From the NCBI RefSeq assembly GCF_030687535.1, contig NZ_CP117437.1, forward strand, positions 5,329,501 to 5,393,500: 64,000 nucleotides of DNA, read 5' to 3'. The notes beneath the pieces are model-generated. The model did not search any database. It saw only the letters and a program-made list of their open reading frames with translations, and was not told the DNA's origin. The position numbers were made by a program, and so were the translations under genes. Position 1 is the first letter of the stretch, and every line of letters begins with the position of its first letter. Below, piece by piece: positions 28,468-37,936 of this stretch. This DNA comes from Pseudomonas sp. FP2335 (GTDB lineage Bacteria; Pseudomonadota; Gammaproteobacteria; Pseudomonadales; Pseudomonadaceae).

Positions 28468-29088
28468 TTACTTGGAGTAGAGCTCGACAATCAGGCTTTC
28501 GTTGATGTCGGCGGACAGATCACTGCGAGCTGGAACGTTCTTGAAAACGCCCGACTTCTTCTCAGTGTCTACTTCTACCCATTCTACGCGGCCACGTTGG
28601 GCACACAGATCGAGAGCTTGGACAATGCGAAGTTGGTTTTTTGCTTTCTCGCGAATCGCGACCACGTCACCAGCACGAACCTGGTAGGACGGGACGTTAA
28701 CGGTTTGGCCGTTTACGCTGACGGATTTGTGCGATACCAGCTGACGGGATTCGGCACGAGTAGAACCAAAGCCCATACGGTATACAACGTTGTCCAGACG
28801 GCATTCGAGCAGTTGCAGCAGGTTTTCACCGGTTGCACCTTTCTTGCCAGCAGCTTCTTTGTAGTAGCCGCTGAACTGACGCTCGAGAACGCCGTAGATA
28901 CGACGGACCTTCTGCTTTTCACGCAGTTGGGTGCCGTAGTCGGACTGGCGACCGCGGCGTTGGCCGTGGATACCAGGTGCTGCTTCAATGTTGCACTTCG
29001 ATTCGATCGCGCGCACGCCGCTCTTCAGGAAGAGATCGGTGCCTTCGCGACGAGCGAGTTTGCATTTTGGACCAATGTAACGAGCCAT
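28468..29088 (-). CDS. rpsD: Small ribosomal subunit protein S4
   Basis: Primary 16S-binding protein of 206 residues that nucleates 30S assembly. It begins [20 protein letters not shown], carries the S4 RNA-binding domain ([40 protein letters not shown]), and ends with a family-typical SLIVELYSK. In E. coli S4 represses translation of its own alpha operon by binding the rpsM leader; the same may hold here but the leader differs and I did not confirm the pseudoknot. Confidence 0.99.
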   Translation of the reverse strand: MARYIGPKCKLARREGTDLFLKSGVRAIESKCNIEAAPGIHGQRRGRQSDYGTQLREKQKVRRIYGVLERQFSGYYKEAAGKKGATGENLLQLLECRLDNVVYRMGFGSTRAESRQLVSHKSVSVNGQTVNVPSYQVRAGDVVAIREKAKNQLRIVQALDLCAQRGRVEWVEVDTEKKSGVFKNVPARSDLSADINESLIVELYSK

Positions 29089-29106
29089 TCTTTACAATCT
29101 CCTGGA

Positions 29107-29496
29107 TTACACGCGGCGCTTCTTCGGCGGACGGCACCCGTTGTGCGGGATTGGCGTCACGTCGGTGATGCTGGCGATCTTATAGCCACAGCCGTTCAAA
29201 GCACGGACAGCAGACTCACGACCTGGACCTGGACCTTTGACGTTAACGTCGAGGTTTTTCAGGCCATATTCCAGCGCAGCTTGACCAGCACGTTCAGCAG
29301 CTACTTGAGCAGCAAACGGGGTGGACTTGCGGGAACCGCGGAAACCCGAACCACCAGAGGTAGCCCAAGAAAGCGCGTTACCTTGACGGTCGGTGATGGT
29401 CACGATGGTGTTGTTAAAAGAAGCATGGATGTGGGCGATGCCATCAACCACTGTCTTTTTAACTTTTTTACGAGGACGAGCAGCAGGTTTTGCCAT
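29107..29496 (-). CDS. rpsK: Small ribosomal subunit protein S11
   Basis: A 129-residue protein of the 30S platform next to the E site. Motifs include [40 protein letters not shown], and the conserved C-terminal [18 protein letters not shown]. It lies 18 bases before rpsD and 30 bases after rpsM in the alpha operon. Confidence 0.99.
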   Translation of the reverse strand: MAKPAARPRKKVKKTVVDGIAHIHASFNNTIVTITDRQGNALSWATSGGSGFRGSRKSTPFAAQVAAERAGQAALEYGLKNLDVNVKGPGPGRESAVRALNGCGYKIASITDVTPIPHNGCRPPKKRRV

Positions 29497-29526
29497 GATA
29501 ATTTTCCTGTCGATTCGCTGGGGCGA

Positions 29527-29883
29527 TTACTTGCGGATCGGCTTACGCGGACCTTTACGGGTACGCGCGTTAGTCTTGGTACGCTGACCGCGTACTGGAA
29601 GACCACGACGATGACGCAGACCGCGATAGCAACCGAGGTCCATCAAACGCTTGATTTTCATGTTGATTTCGCGACGCAGATCACCTTCAGTGGTGAACTT
29701 CGCCACTTCGCCACGCAGCTGTTCAATCTGCTCGTCGCTCAGATCCTTGATCTTAGCGGCTGGGTTTACCCCAGCAACTGCGCAAATTTTCTGCGCAGTA
29801 GTGCGACCAACACCATAGATGTAGGTCAGCGAGATAACAGTGTGCTTGTTATCTGGAATGTTAACGCCTGCAATACGGGCCAT
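29527..29883 (-). CDS. rpsM: Small ribosomal subunit protein S13
   Basis: A 118-residue head protein of the 30S subunit that contacts the P-site tRNA and 50S bridge B1. It starts [20 protein letters not shown], has the helix-two-turn-helix [18 protein letters not shown], and ends in a basic tail [18 protein letters not shown]. It is the first gene of the alpha operon and is preceded by its own sigma70 promoter (29943-29971). Confidence 0.99.
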   Translation of the reverse strand: MARIAGVNIPDNKHTVISLTYIYGVGRTTAQKICAVAGVNPAAKIKDLSDEQIEQLRGEVAKFTTEGDLRREINMKIKRLMDLGCYRGLRHRRGLPVRGQRTKTNARTRKGPRKPIRK

Positions 29884-29942
29884 TCAGTGGGACTCCAATT
29901 GACAGCTACCTACGCCCCGGAAGCCAAGAAATAGGGCGCGAG

Positions 29943-29971
29943 ATAATATCGCTGTAATAACAAATAATCAA
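29943..29971 (-). promoter_or_regulatory. Sigma70 promoter of the alpha operon (rpsM)
   Basis: On the minus strand -35 TTGATT and -10 TATTAT are separated by exactly 17 bases. The likely start of transcription is about 50 bases before rpsM. The promoter begins right after the hairpin that follows rpmJ. Confidence 0.8.
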
Positions 29972-29995
29972 CCCGGCAGCGCACTAGCTGCCGGG
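29972..29995 (-). terminator. Hairpin between rpmJ and rpsM
   Basis: Minus-strand stem CCCGGCAGC/GCTGCCGGG with a six-base loop, followed by a mixed TTGATTATTTG tail. The tail is not a clean T-run, so it may act as a partial terminator or as an RNA processing and stability element between the spc and alpha operons. Confidence 0.6.
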
Positions 29996-30012
29996 CTTCA
30001 AGCGGATCACAC

Positions 30013-30129
30013 TCAGCCTTGGCGCTGTTTGTGACGCGGTTCCGCGCTGCAAATTACTCGAACAACACCTTCGCGGCGAATAATCTTGCAGTTACGGCAC
30101 AGCTTTTTCACCGATGCACGAACTTTCAT
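30013..30129 (-). CDS. rpmJ: Large ribosomal subunit protein L36
   Basis: Tiny 38-residue zinc-ribbon protein, beginning [20 protein letters not shown] and ending HKQRQG. The zinc ligands Cys11, Cys14, Cys27 and His32 are all present, so this is the zinc-containing form and not the zinc-independent paralogue used in starvation. It is the last gene of the spc operon, 27 bases after secY, and a hairpin follows. Confidence 0.97.
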
Positions 30130-30156
30130 CACCAACTCCTCGAACCTTATGGGTAC

Positions 30157-31485
30157 TCAGCGCAACATGCCGCTGCCGTAGCCCTTCAGGTTGGCTTTCT
30201 TCATCAGGGATTCGTACTGGTGCGAAACGAGGTGCGATTGTACTTGGGACATGAAGTCCATCACAACCACGACGACGATCAGCAACGAGGTCCCGCCAAG
30301 GTAGAACGGAACGTTTGCTGCAACCACCAGGAACTGGGGCAGCAAGCACACGGCCGTCATATATAGAGCACCGAACAGGGTCAAACGAGTCAGAACGCCA
30401 TCAATGTAGCGTGCCGACTGCTCACCTGGACGGATGCCCGGAATAAAGGCACCGGACTTCTTCAGGTTTTCCGCTACGTCTTTCGGATTGAACATCAACG
30501 CCGTATAGAAGAAGCAGAAGAAAATAATCCCTGCACTAAACAGCAGAATATTCAACGGCTGACCAGGAGCGATCGACTGAGAGAGGTCCTGCAGCCAGCC
30601 CATATTTTCAGACTGACCAAACCAGGTACCCAACGAAGCCGGAAACAGCAAAATGCTGCTCGCGAAAATTGCCGGGATAACACCGGCCATATTCACTTTC
30701 AGCGGCAAGTGGCTGGTCTGCGCAGCAAAAACCTTACGGCCCTGCTGACGCTTGGCGTAGTGAACAGCAATACGACGCTGGCCACGCTCAATGAACACCA
30801 CAAAACCGATAATCGCTACTGCCAGCAAACCGATGGCAACCAGGGCAAAAATATTGATATCACCCTGACGCGCAGACTCGAAAGACTGCCCGATTGCTCT
30901 CGGAAGACCGGCGACGATACCTGCGAAAATCAACATCGAGATACCGTTACCAACACCACGCTCAGTAATCTGCTCACCCAGCCACATCATGAACATCGCA
31001 CCAGCCACAAAAGTGGATACCGCGACGAAATGGAAGCCAAAGTCACCAGTGAACGCAACGCCCTGCCCCGCCAGGCCAACGGACATGCCGATAGCTTGAA
31101 CCAGGGCGAGAGCGACAGTGCCGTAGCGGGTGTACTGGCTAATCTTGCGACGGCCAGCTTCACCTTCCTTCTTCAACTGCTCCAGCTGCGGGCTGACGGC
31201 GGTCATCAGTTGCATGATGATCGATGCCGAAATGTACGGCATGATCCCCAGTGCAAAGATGCTCATCCGTTCCAGCGCGCCGCCGGAAAACATGTTGAAC
31301 AAGCTAAGAATGGTCCCCTCATTCTGTCGAAACAGGTCTGCGAGTCGGTCCGGGTTGATACCTGGAACCGGGATGTGTGCGCCTATTCGGTAGACGATAA
31401 TCGCCAGGAACAGAAAACGCAGACGAGCCCAAAGTTCAGACATACCGCCTTTGCCGAGCGCTGAGAGAGCACCTTGCTTAGCCAT
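30157..31485 (-). CDS. secY: Protein translocase subunit SecY
   Basis: Central channel of the Sec translocon in the inner membrane, 442 residues with ten membrane helices. Marks include [20 protein letters not shown], the plug region after [20 protein letters not shown], and the cytoplasmic loops YAKRQQGRK and [13 protein letters not shown] that contact ribosome or SecA. Its ATG follows the rplO stop with no gap, so their translation is coupled. SecE is encoded at 56899 in this window; SecG is not here. Confidence 0.99.
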   Translation of the reverse strand: MAKQGALSALGKGGMSELWARLRFLFLAIIVYRIGAHIPVPGINPDRLADLFRQNEGTILSLFNMFSGGALERMSIFALGIMPYISASIIMQLMTAVSPQLEQLKKEGEAGRRKISQYTRYGTVALALVQAIGMSVGLAGQGVAFTGDFGFHFVAVSTFVAGAMFMMWLGEQITERGVGNGISMLIFAGIVAGLPRAIGQSFESARQGDINIFALVAIGLLAVAIIGFVVFIERGQRRIAVHYAKRQQGRKVFAAQTSHLPLKVNMAGVIPAIFASSILLFPASLGTWFGQSENMGWLQDLSQSIAPGQPLNILLFSAGIIFFCFFYTALMFNPKDVAENLKKSGAFIPGIRPGEQSARYIDGVLTRLTLFGALYMTAVCLLPQFLVVAANVPFYLGGTSLLIVVVVVMDFMSQVQSHLVSHQYESLMKKANLKGYGSGMLR

Positions 31486-31923
31486 TTATTCCTCGAACTT
31501 GCCGCCAGCTGCTTCGATAGCCGAACGCGCACCTTTGGTGGCGCCGATTCCCTTGCCGATAGTGACAGCGCGAGTCACTTCACCGGACAGCATGATTTTC
31601 ACACGCTGTACGTTGACGTTGATCACGTTGGCATCTTTCAGGGTCTGCACAGTAACGATGTCGCCTTCCACTTTAGCCAGCTCGGACAGACGCACTTCTG
31701 CGCGATCCATGGCTTTCAGGGATACGAAACCGAACTTAGGCAGGCGACGATGCAGCGGCTGTTGACCGCCTTCAAAGCCTGGAGCGATGGTGCCACCGGA
31801 GCGGGAGGTTTGACCTTTGTGGCCACGGCCACCAGTCTTACCCAAACCGCTACCGATACCACGGCCCGGACGATGCTTTTCGCGACGGGAACCCGGCGCT
31901 GGACTCAGATCATTGAGTTTCAT
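31486..31923 (-). CDS. rplO: Large ribosomal subunit protein L15
   Basis: A 145-residue late-assembly protein of the 50S subunit. The glycine/arginine-rich N-terminus ([20 protein letters not shown], then [20 protein letters not shown]) is characteristic and threads through 23S rRNA; the C-terminal globular domain follows from about residue 60. It lies three bases after rpmD and directly abuts secY. Confidence 0.98.
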   Translation of the reverse strand: MKLNDLSPAPGSRREKHRPGRGIGSGLGKTGGRGHKGQTSRSGGTIAPGFEGGQQPLHRRLPKFGFVSLKAMDRAEVRLSELAKVEGDIVTVQTLKDANVINVNVQRVKIMLSGEVTRAVTIGKGIGATKGARSAIEAAGGKFEE

Positions 31924-31926
31924 CGA

Positions 31927-32103
31927 TTAACCCTCGACACGCAGCATGTAGTAAGCCTTGTTGATCATCCCGCGATTCTCGGGAGTATCAAGTACTTCTA
32001 CAGTGTGACCGATGCGACGCAGACCCAGACCCTTAACGCACAATTTGTGGTTAGGGATGCGGCCGGTCATGCTTTTGATCAGCGTTACTTTAACGGTAGC
32101 CAT
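31927..32103 (-). CDS. rpmD: Large ribosomal subunit protein L30
   Basis: A 58-residue protein of the 50S subunit. It reads [20 protein letters not shown] and continues with [20 protein letters not shown] before ending in LRVEG, a full-length L30. It is tightly packed between rpsE (two bases) and rplO (three bases) in the spc operon. Confidence 0.97.
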   Translation of the reverse strand: MATVKVTLIKSMTGRIPNHKLCVKGLGLRRIGHTVEVLDTPENRGMINKAYYMLRVEG

Positions 32104-32105
32104 GA

Positions 32106-32606
32106 TCAGAAGATCTCCTTGACAGTCAGGCCACGCTTAGCAGCGATGGACTCAGGAGATTGCATAGCTTTCAAACCTTTGAAAGTGGCGTGAACCACGT
32201 TTACCGGGTTAGTCGAGCCGTAGCACTTGGCCAGAACGTTCTGAACGCCAGCAACTTCGAGGACAGCACGCATAGCGCCGCCAGCGATGATACCGGTACC
32301 TTCAGAAGCAGGCTGCATGTACACCTTCGAAGCGCCATGGGCGGACTTCATTGCGTACTGCAGAGTGGTGCCGTTCAGGTCGACTTGGATCATGTTGCGA
32401 CGAGCAGCTTCCATTGCCTTCTGGATCGCAGCAGGCACTTCACGCGACTTGCCACGGCCGAAGCCAACACGGCCTTTACCATCACCAACCACGGTCAACG
32501 CGGTGAAGGTGAAGATACGGCCGCCTTTAACGGTTTTGGCTACGCGGTTAACTTGAACCAGCTTCTCAATGTAGCCTTCGTCGCGCTTTTGGTCGTTATT
32601 TGACAT
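32106..32606 (-). CDS. rpsE: Small ribosomal subunit protein S5
   Basis: A 166-residue protein at the mRNA entry and decoding area of the 30S subunit, involved in translation fidelity. The double-stranded-RNA-binding-like N-terminal domain contains [20 protein letters not shown] and [20 protein letters not shown]. The loop VAKTVKGGR, where spectinomycin resistance changes occur in other bacteria, has the normal sequence. Confidence 0.98.
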   Translation of the reverse strand: MSNNDQKRDEGYIEKLVQVNRVAKTVKGGRIFTFTALTVVGDGKGRVGFGRGKSREVPAAIQKAMEAARRNMIQVDLNGTTLQYAMKSAHGASKVYMQPASEGTGIIAGGAMRAVLEVAGVQNVLAKCYGSTNPVNVVHATFKGLKAMQSPESIAAKRGLTVKEIF

Positions 32607-32609
32607 AAC

Positions 32610-32960
32610 TTAGAACTCCAGCCCAGCTTCACGAGCGCCATCAGCAAGCGCTTTCACGCGGCCATGGTACTTGAAGCCAGAGCGGTCGAAAGCCACTTGC
32701 GAGACGCCAGCGGCCTTAGCACGCGTAGCGACCAGCTGGCCAACCTTAGTGGCCGCGTCGATGTTGCCAGTGGCACCATCACGCAGTTCTTTATCCAAAG
32801 TCGAGGCGCTTGCCAGGACTTTGTTGCCGTCGGCCGAGATGACCTGGGCGTAGATGTGCTGCGACGAGCGGAACACGCAGAGACGCACGACTTCGAGTTC
32901 GTGCATTTTCAGGCGTGCTTTGCGAGCGCGACGCAGTCGAGTAACTTTTTTGTCGGTCAT
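32610..32960 (-). CDS. rplR: Large ribosomal subunit protein L18
   Basis: A 116-residue protein that binds 5S rRNA in the central protuberance together with L5. Features are a basic N-terminus ([20 protein letters not shown]), the core [20 protein letters not shown] with its [12 protein letters not shown] continuation, and the C-terminal [20 protein letters not shown]. It lies three bases before rpsE. Confidence 0.98.
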   Translation of the reverse strand: MTDKKVTRLRRARKARLKMHELEVVRLCVFRSSQHIYAQVISADGNKVLASASTLDKELRDGATGNIDAATKVGQLVATRAKAAGVSQVAFDRSGFKYHGRVKALADGAREAGLEF

Positions 32961-32970
32961 TTGCTATGCC

Positions 32971-33504
32971 CTACTTCTTCTTGGCTTCTTTACGACGGAC
33001 GACTTCGTCCGCGTAGCGCACACCTTTGCCTTTGTACGGCTCTGGTGGACGGAAGTCGCGGATCTCAGCAGCCACTTGACCTACCAGTTGCTTGTCGATG
33101 CCCTTGATCAGGATATCGGTCTGGCTAGGAGTCTCAGCGGTGATGCCTTCCGGCAGTTCGTAATCCACTGGGTGCGAGAAGCCAAGGGCCAGGTTCAAAA
33201 CCGTGCCTTTTGCTTGCGCTTTGTAACCAACACCGACCAGCTGGAGCTTGCGCTCGAAGCCTTGGCTTACGCCTTGGACCATGTTGTTTACCAACGCACG
33301 CGTGGTACCGGCCATTGCGCGAGTTTGTTGATCGCCATTGCGAGCAGCGAAACGCAGCTCACCAGCTTCTTCAACGATCTCAACGGACGAATGGATGTTC
33401 AGTTCAAGAGTACCCTTGGCACCCTTCACCGAAAGCTGTTGGCCTGCGAATTTTACTTCGACACCGGCTGGCAGCTTAACGGGGTTCTTAGCGACGCGAG
33501 ACAT
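32971..33504 (-). CDS. rplF: Large ribosomal subunit protein L6
   Basis: A 177-residue protein near the GTPase-associated centre. Two repeated domains are visible: [20 protein letters not shown] with [20 protein letters not shown], then [20 protein letters not shown] with the C-terminal [20 protein letters not shown]. It lies in the spc operon between rpsH and rplR. Confidence 0.98.
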   Translation of the reverse strand: MSRVAKNPVKLPAGVEVKFAGQQLSVKGAKGTLELNIHSSVEIVEEAGELRFAARNGDQQTRAMAGTTRALVNNMVQGVSQGFERKLQLVGVGYKAQAKGTVLNLALGFSHPVDYELPEGITAETPSQTDILIKGIDKQLVGQVAAEIRDFRPPEPYKGKGVRYADEVVRRKEAKKK

Positions 33505-33516
33505 GCTTATCCCCCC

Positions 33517-33909
33517 TTAGAACACAGTGCAAAGAACTTCGCCGCCGACACCGGCAGCGCGCGCAGCACGATCCGTCATCACACCTTTGTTGGTGGAGAC
33601 GATAGACACGCCCAGACCGCCACGAACTTTCGGCAGATCTTCAGCGGACTTGTACTGACGCAGGCCTGGACGGCTAACGCGCTTCACTTCCTCGATGACC
33701 GAACGGCCTTCGAAGTACTTCAGCTCGATGGACAGCAGTGCTTTAACATCGCTGCTGATCTGATAATCCGCAATGTAGCCTTCGTCTTTCAGGACTTTGG
33801 CAACAGCTACCTTCAACTTGGAAGATGGCATGCTTACGACGGACTTTTCAGCCATCTGGGCATTACGGATACGAGTTAGCATGTCCGCTAACGGGTCCTG
33901 CATACTCAT
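33517..33909 (-). CDS. rpsH: Small ribosomal subunit protein S8
   Basis: A 130-residue protein that binds the central domain of 16S rRNA. Start [20 protein letters not shown] and C-terminal [20 protein letters not shown] with GGEVLCTVF are typical. In E. coli S8 is the translational repressor of the spc operon and acts on the rplE region. Here a 206-base gap with its own promoter and two hairpins precedes rpsH, an unusual break in the operon. Confidence 0.98.
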   Translation of the reverse strand: MSMQDPLADMLTRIRNAQMAEKSVVSMPSSKLKVAVAKVLKDEGYIADYQISSDVKALLSIELKYFEGRSVIEEVKRVSRPGLRQYKSAEDLPKVRGGLGVSIVSTNKGVMTDRAARAAGVGGEVLCTVF

Positions 33910-33929
33910 GGGCTAGACGCTCCTAATAC

Positions 33930-33951
33930 AAAAAAATTAGCCTTGCGGCTA
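33930..33951 (-). terminator. Terminator-like hairpin in the rpsH leader
   Basis: Minus-strand stem TAGCC-GCAA-GGCTA with a GNRA-type loop, followed by AT and seven T. It lies about 20 bases before the rpsH start codon, in a transcribed leader, so it could be an attenuator. The five-base-pair stem is short. Confidence 0.5.
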
Positions 33952-34004
33952 CATATATCGCCGAGAATCTCCGGGTAAAAAACACGGGCTCAGGCGAGCC
34001 GCGT

Positions 34005-34033
34005 ATTTTAGACACACTCCGGAAATGAAACAA
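34005..34033 (-). promoter_or_regulatory. Sigma70 promoter inside the spc operon, before rpsH
   Basis: On the minus strand -35 TTGTTT and -10 TAAAAT are separated by exactly 17 bases. Transcription would start near 33998, giving a leader of about 90 bases before rpsH that begins with a small hairpin (GGCTC-GCCT-GAGCC). Confidence 0.65.
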
Positions 34034-34052
34034 GCCCCAAAAGGGGCTTGTT
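34029..34052 (-). terminator. Hairpin after rpsN, candidate partial terminator
   Basis: Perfect ten-base-pair stem AACAAGCCCC/GGGGCTTGTT with a TTTT loop on the minus strand. The downstream tail TTTCATTTCC is only partly T-rich. Its 3' arm overlaps the -35 element of the internal promoter at 34005-34033. Confidence 0.6.
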
Positions 34053-34115
34053 CCAGATTCAAGGTCACCGGCGGTCAGTATCTTTCGATTCAGACCACCC
34101 GGACGTTGAAAGTAC

Positions 34116-34421
34116 TTACCAGCTGGCTTTAACCAGACCTGGTACGTCACCACGCATTGCCGCTTCACGCAGTTTGTTACGGCCGAGGCCGAACTTGCGG
34201 TAAACGCCGTGTGGACGACCGGTCAGGCGGCAGCGGTTACGCATGCGCGAAGCGCTTGCGTCACGTGGCTGCTTCTGCAGAGCTACTGTAGCTTCCCAAC
34301 GTGCTTCTGGACTTGCGTTCAGATCAACGATGATTGCTTTCAGTGCTGCACGCTTCTTGGCGTACTTGGCAACCGTGAGCTGACGCTTCAGCTCGCGGTT
34401 TTTCATGCTCATCTTGGCCAT
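34116..34421 (-). CDS. rpsN: Small ribosomal subunit protein S14 (zinc-free form)
   Basis: A 101-residue protein of the 30S head near the A site. The start [20 protein letters not shown] at 34421 is standard; upstream codons are not homologous. The region [20 protein letters not shown] has a single cysteine, so this is the long zinc-independent form normal for gammaproteobacteria. It follows rplE by 13 bases. A long gap separates it from rpsH. Confidence 0.98.
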   Translation of the reverse strand: MAKMSMKNRELKRQLTVAKYAKKRAALKAIIVDLNASPEARWEATVALQKQPRDASASRMRNRCRLTGRPHGVYRKFGLGRNKLREAAMRGDVPGLVKASW

Positions 34422-34434
34422 GGTCCTACTCCAA

Positions 34435-34974
34435 TCAGTTGCGGAACGGGAATTTGAAAGCACGCAACAGGGCGCGACCTTCATCATCGTTCTTGGCAGT
34501 GGTGGTCAGGGTGATGTCCAGACCGCGGAGAGCATCGATCTTGTCGTAGTCGATTTCCGGGAAGATGATCTGCTCTTTCACGCCCATGCTGTAGTTACCA
34601 CGACCATCGAAGGACTTGGCATTCAGGCCGCGGAAGTCGCGAACCCGAGGCAGGGAGATCGACAGCAGACGATCCAGGAATTCGTACATACGCTCACGGC
34701 GCAGGGTCACTTTGACGCCGATCGGCCAACCTTCACGGACTTTAAAGCCAGCGATGGATTTCCGAGCGTAGGTCACAACGACTTTCTGGCCGGTGATCTT
34801 TTCCAGGTCAGCAACAGCGTGCTCGATGACTTTTTTGTCGCCGATCGCTTCGCCCAGACCCATGTTCAGGGTGATTTTGGTAACGCGCGGAACTTCCATC
34901 ACGTTCCCAAGCTTAAGTTCTTCCTTAAGCTTAGGGGCGATTTCCTTCCGGTAAATCTCTTGTAGTCGTGCCAT
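34435..34974 (-). CDS. rplE: Large ribosomal subunit protein L5
   Basis: A 179-residue protein that binds 5S rRNA and makes bridge B1b to the 30S head. It contains [40 protein letters not shown], and the C-terminal [20 protein letters not shown]. It lies 22 bases after rplX. Confidence 0.98.
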   Translation of the reverse strand: MARLQEIYRKEIAPKLKEELKLGNVMEVPRVTKITLNMGLGEAIGDKKVIEHAVADLEKITGQKVVVTYARKSIAGFKVREGWPIGVKVTLRRERMYEFLDRLLSISLPRVRDFRGLNAKSFDGRGNYSMGVKEQIIFPEIDYDKIDALRGLDITLTTTAKNDDEGRALLRAFKFPFRN

Positions 34975-34996
34975 GGTCTAATCTACCTAGCAGTGT

Positions 34997-35311
34997 TCAA
35001 GCATCAACCGCTTTTTGGGTCGACTTGAAGACACGAATTTTCTTACCGTCTTCTACTTTGAAACCAACGCGGTCAGCCTTGTTGGTTTCGCCGTTGAAGA
35101 TGGCGACGTTAGAAGCATCCAGCGGAGCTTCTTTCTCGACGATACCGCCCTGCACGCCCGACATCGGGTTAGGCTTGGTATGACGCTTAACCAGGTTCAG
35201 ACCACCGATAACCAGACGGTTATTAGCGAGAACCTTAAGCACCTTACCGCGCTTACCTTTGTCTTTGCCGGCGATCACGATGATCTCGTCGTCACGACGA
35301 ATCTTTTGCAT
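34997..35311 (-). CDS. rplX: Large ribosomal subunit protein L24
   Basis: A 104-residue assembly-initiator protein of the 50S subunit, located at the peptide exit. The KOW motif is [20 protein letters not shown], followed by [20 protein letters not shown]. It begins MQKIRRDD, 11 bases after rplN. Confidence 0.98.
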   Translation of the reverse strand: MQKIRRDDEIIVIAGKDKGKRGKVLKVLANNRLVIGGLNLVKRHTKPNPMSGVQGGIVEKEAPLDASNVAIFNGETNKADRVGFKVEDGKKIRVFKSTQKAVDA

Positions 35312-35322
35312 GTCGGATCTCC

Positions 35323-35691
35323 TTACAGCACTTCTGGGGCGAGCGAGACGATCTTCATGAACTTCTCAGTACGAAGTTCACGGGTCACTGGCCCAAAGAT
35401 ACGGGTGCCGATCGGCTCTTGCTTGTTGTTCAGAAGAACAGCAGCGTTGCCATCAAAGCGGATAATGGAGCCATCAGCACGACGTACGCCGTGACGAGTG
35501 CGGACTACAACAGCAGTCATCACTTGGCCTTTTTTCACTTTACCGCGAGGAATTGCTTCCTTCACGGTAACTTTGATGATGTCACCGATACCAGCGTAAC
35601 GACGATGGGAGCCACCCAGCACCTTGATGCACATAACACGGCGAGCGCCGCTGTTATCGGCCACATCGAGCATGGATTGAGTCTGAATCAT
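35323..35691 (-). CDS. rplN: Large ribosomal subunit protein L14
   Basis: A 122-residue protein of the 50S interface side. It starts [20 protein letters not shown] and has the conserved [20 protein letters not shown] and [20 protein letters not shown]. In E. coli the spc operon promoter lies just before rplN; here only 23 bases separate it from rpsQ, so it is probably read from the S10 promoter. Confidence 0.98.
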   Translation of the reverse strand: MIQTQSMLDVADNSGARRVMCIKVLGGSHRRYAGIGDIIKVTVKEAIPRGKVKKGQVMTAVVVRTRHGVRRADGSIIRFDGNAAVLLNNKQEPIGTRIFGPVTRELRTEKFMKIVSLAPEVL

Positions 35692-35714
35692 ATAATTTCT
35701 CCGACCCCTAGTCC

Positions 35715-35981
35715 TTAGACTTCCACAGCGCGTTCGAGAACATCAACCAGTGCCCAAGACTTGGTCTTGGCCAGCGGACGAGTTTCACGAATAGTGACTT
35801 TGTCGCCGATGTGGCACTGATTGGTTTCGTCGTGCGCGTGCAGCTTAGTCGAACGCTTAACATATTTACCGTAGATCGGGTGCTTAACGCGACGCTCGAT
35901 CAAAACGGTGATGGTTTTGTCCATCTTGTCGCTGACAACACGGCCAGTCAGCGTACGGACAGTCTTTTCGGCTTCAGCCAT
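35715..35981 (-). CDS. rpsQ: Small ribosomal subunit protein S17
   Basis: An 88-residue OB-fold protein that binds 16S rRNA early in assembly. It reads [20 protein letters not shown] and continues with [21 protein letters not shown] used the second ATG (35981), which gives the family length; an upstream ATG would overlap rpmC. Two bases separate it from rpmC. Confidence 0.97.
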   Translation of the reverse strand: MAEAEKTVRTLTGRVVSDKMDKTITVLIERRVKHPIYGKYVKRSTKLHAHDETNQCHIGDKVTIRETRPLAKTKSWALVDVLERAVEV

Positions 35982-35983
35982 GA

Positions 35984-36175
35984 TCACTTACCTGCCTGCT
36001 GGTTGAGCACAGTCTTCACGCGAGCGATGTCACGCTTAACTTGCGAGAGCAGATGAGACTGCCCCAACTGGCCAGTTGCTTTCTGCATACGCAGATTGAA
36101 CTGGTCGCGCAGCAAGCCGAGCAGTTGCTCGTTCAGCTGCTGTGCGGATTTTTCACGAAGTTCATTCGCTTTCAT
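35984..36175 (-). CDS. rpmC: Large ribosomal subunit protein L29
   Basis: A 63-residue helical-hairpin protein near the exit tunnel, beginning [20 protein letters not shown] and containing the signature [19 protein letters not shown]. Its ATG overlaps the TGA of rplP by one base (TGATG). Confidence 0.97.
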
Positions 36176-36588
36176 CACATCACCGTCCGTTTAACAAAGG
36201 AGGTGGCGAGCGGCAGCTTTGCAGCAGCCAGGGCGAAAGCCTCACGCGCCAGCTCTTCAGAAACACCCTCGATCTCATACAGGACCTTGCCTGGCTGAAT
36301 CTGGGCTACCCAGTATTCCACGTTACCCTTACCTTTACCCATCCGCACTTCGAGAGGCTTCTTGGAGATCGGCTTGTCCGGGAATACACGGATCCAGATC
36401 TTGCCGCCACGTTTTACGTGACGGGTCAGAGCACGACGCGCTGACTCGATCTGACGAGCGGTGAGACGACCACGAGCTACAGACTTCAGCGCGAACTCGC
36501 CGAAGCTGACTTTGCTACCGCGCTGAGCCAGACCACGGTTGTGGCCTGTCATCTGCTTGCGGAACTTCGTACGCTTAGGTTGCAACAT
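36175..36588 (-). CDS. rplP: Large ribosomal subunit protein L16
   Basis: A 137-residue protein that positions A-site tRNA on the 50S subunit. It starts [20 protein letters not shown], with [20 protein letters not shown] and [20 protein letters not shown] as further signatures. It lies 12 bases after rpsC. Confidence 0.98.
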
Positions 36589-36600
36589 TTGGCGTACCCC

Positions 36601-37287
36601 TTACTTAGCAGCTTTTTTACGAGGCGCTGGTGCTTGTGGTTTCAGTTCTTCTTGGCGACCACCAATTACTTCGCCTTTGAAGATCCAAACCTTTACACCG
36701 ATCACACCGTAAGTGGTGTGAGCTTCGTAGTTGGCATAGTCGATGTCGGCACGCAGGGTGTGCAGTGGCACACGACCTTCGCGATACCATTCAGTACGTG
36801 CGATTTCAGCACCGCCGAGACGACCGCTCACTTGGATTTTGATGCCTTTGGCACCAATGCGCATGGCGTTCTGTACTGCGCGCTTCATAGCGCGACGGAA
36901 CATTACGCGACGCTCCAGCTGCTGAGCTACGCTCTGCGCAACCAGCATACCGTCGAGCTCCGGCTTGCGGATCTCTTCGATATTGATGTGCACAGGCACA
37001 CCCATTTGCTTGGTCAGGTCCTGACGCAGTTTCTCAACATCTTCACCTTTCTTCCCGATAACAATACCTGGACGAGCGGTGTGGATGGTGATACGTGCAG
37101 TTTGGGCCGGACGATGGATATCGATACGGCTTACGGACGCGCTTTTTAGTTTGTCTTGGAGATACTCACGCACCTTCAGATCAGCGAACAAGTAGTCCGC
37201 ATAAGTCCGACCGTCTGCGTACCAGACGGAGGTGTGCTCCTTGACGATTCCCAGGCGAATGCCAATGGGATGTACTTTCTGACCCAT
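36601..37287 (-). CDS. rpsC: Small ribosomal subunit protein S3
   Basis: A 228-residue protein at the mRNA entry site with helicase-assisting function. It begins [20 protein letters not shown] (start 37287; the 28 codons before it overlap rplV), carries a KH domain ([20 protein letters not shown]), and ends with an Ala/Pro/Lys tail. It lies 13 bases after rplV. Confidence 0.98.
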
Positions 37288-37300
37288 CTCTTCGACTCCG

Positions 37301-37633
37301 TTACTTGTCAGCAACCTTGACAGTGATATGGCAAGACCGCTTGACGATGCGATCAGCACGGCCTTTGGCACGTGGCATGATGCGCTTCAGCGAACGCCCT
37401 TCGTTGACGAAAACGGTGCTGACCTTCAGGTCATCAACGTCTGCGCCTTCGTTATGCTCGGCGTTGGCTACGGCCGACTCCAGCACTTTCTTCATGATCT
37501 CGGCGGCTTTCTTACTGCTGAAAGCCAACAGGTTGAGCGCTTCGCCCACCTTCTTCCCGCGGATCTGGTCGGCGACCAAGCGGGCTTTCTGGGCGGAGAT
37601 TCGAGCGCCCGACAACTTAGCGGCTACTTCCAT
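37301..37633 (-). CDS. rplV: Large ribosomal subunit protein L22
   Basis: A 110-residue protein lining the peptide exit tunnel. It starts [20 protein letters not shown]; the long beta-hairpin loop that reaches into the tunnel is in [20 protein letters not shown] and shows the normal sequence, with none of the deletions linked to macrolide resistance. It lies 11 bases after rpsS. Confidence 0.98.
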
Positions 37634-37644
37634 TTCCTAACCCC

Positions 37645-37920
37645 TTAACGCTTGGCTTTCTTGTCTGCCACGTGCCCACGATAAGTGCGGGTACCGGCAA
37701 ACTCGCCCAGTTTGTGGCCGACCATGTCTTCGTTAACGAGAACTGGGACGTGTTGACGACCGTTGTGTACTGCGATGGTCAGACCGACCATTTGTGGCAG
37801 GATCATCGAACGACGCGACCAGGTCTTAACTGGTTTGCGATCGTTCTTTTCCGCCGCCACTTCGATCTTCTTCAGTAGGTGAAGATCAATAAAAGGACCT
37901 TTTTTCAGAGAACGTGGCAC
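37645..37920 (-). CDS. rpsS: Small ribosomal subunit protein S19
   Basis: A 91-residue protein of the 30S head that pairs with S13. It reads [20 protein letters not shown], with [20 protein letters not shown] and [20 protein letters not shown]. The start codon is GTG; no ATG fits. It lies 16 bases after rplB. Confidence 0.98.
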   Translation of the reverse strand: MPRSLKKGPFIDLHLLKKIEVAAEKNDRKPVKTWSRRSMILPQMVGLTIAVHNGRQHVPVLVNEDMVGHKLGEFAGTRTYRGHVADKKAKR

Positions 37921-37936
37921 TGTCGTATCCCTCTAT

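Noticed and set aside
33923..34168. 81-codon frame in the rpsN-rpsH gap
   Set aside because: Covers hairpins and the promoter, overlaps rpsN, and has no homology or RBS. The gap is better explained as regulatory.
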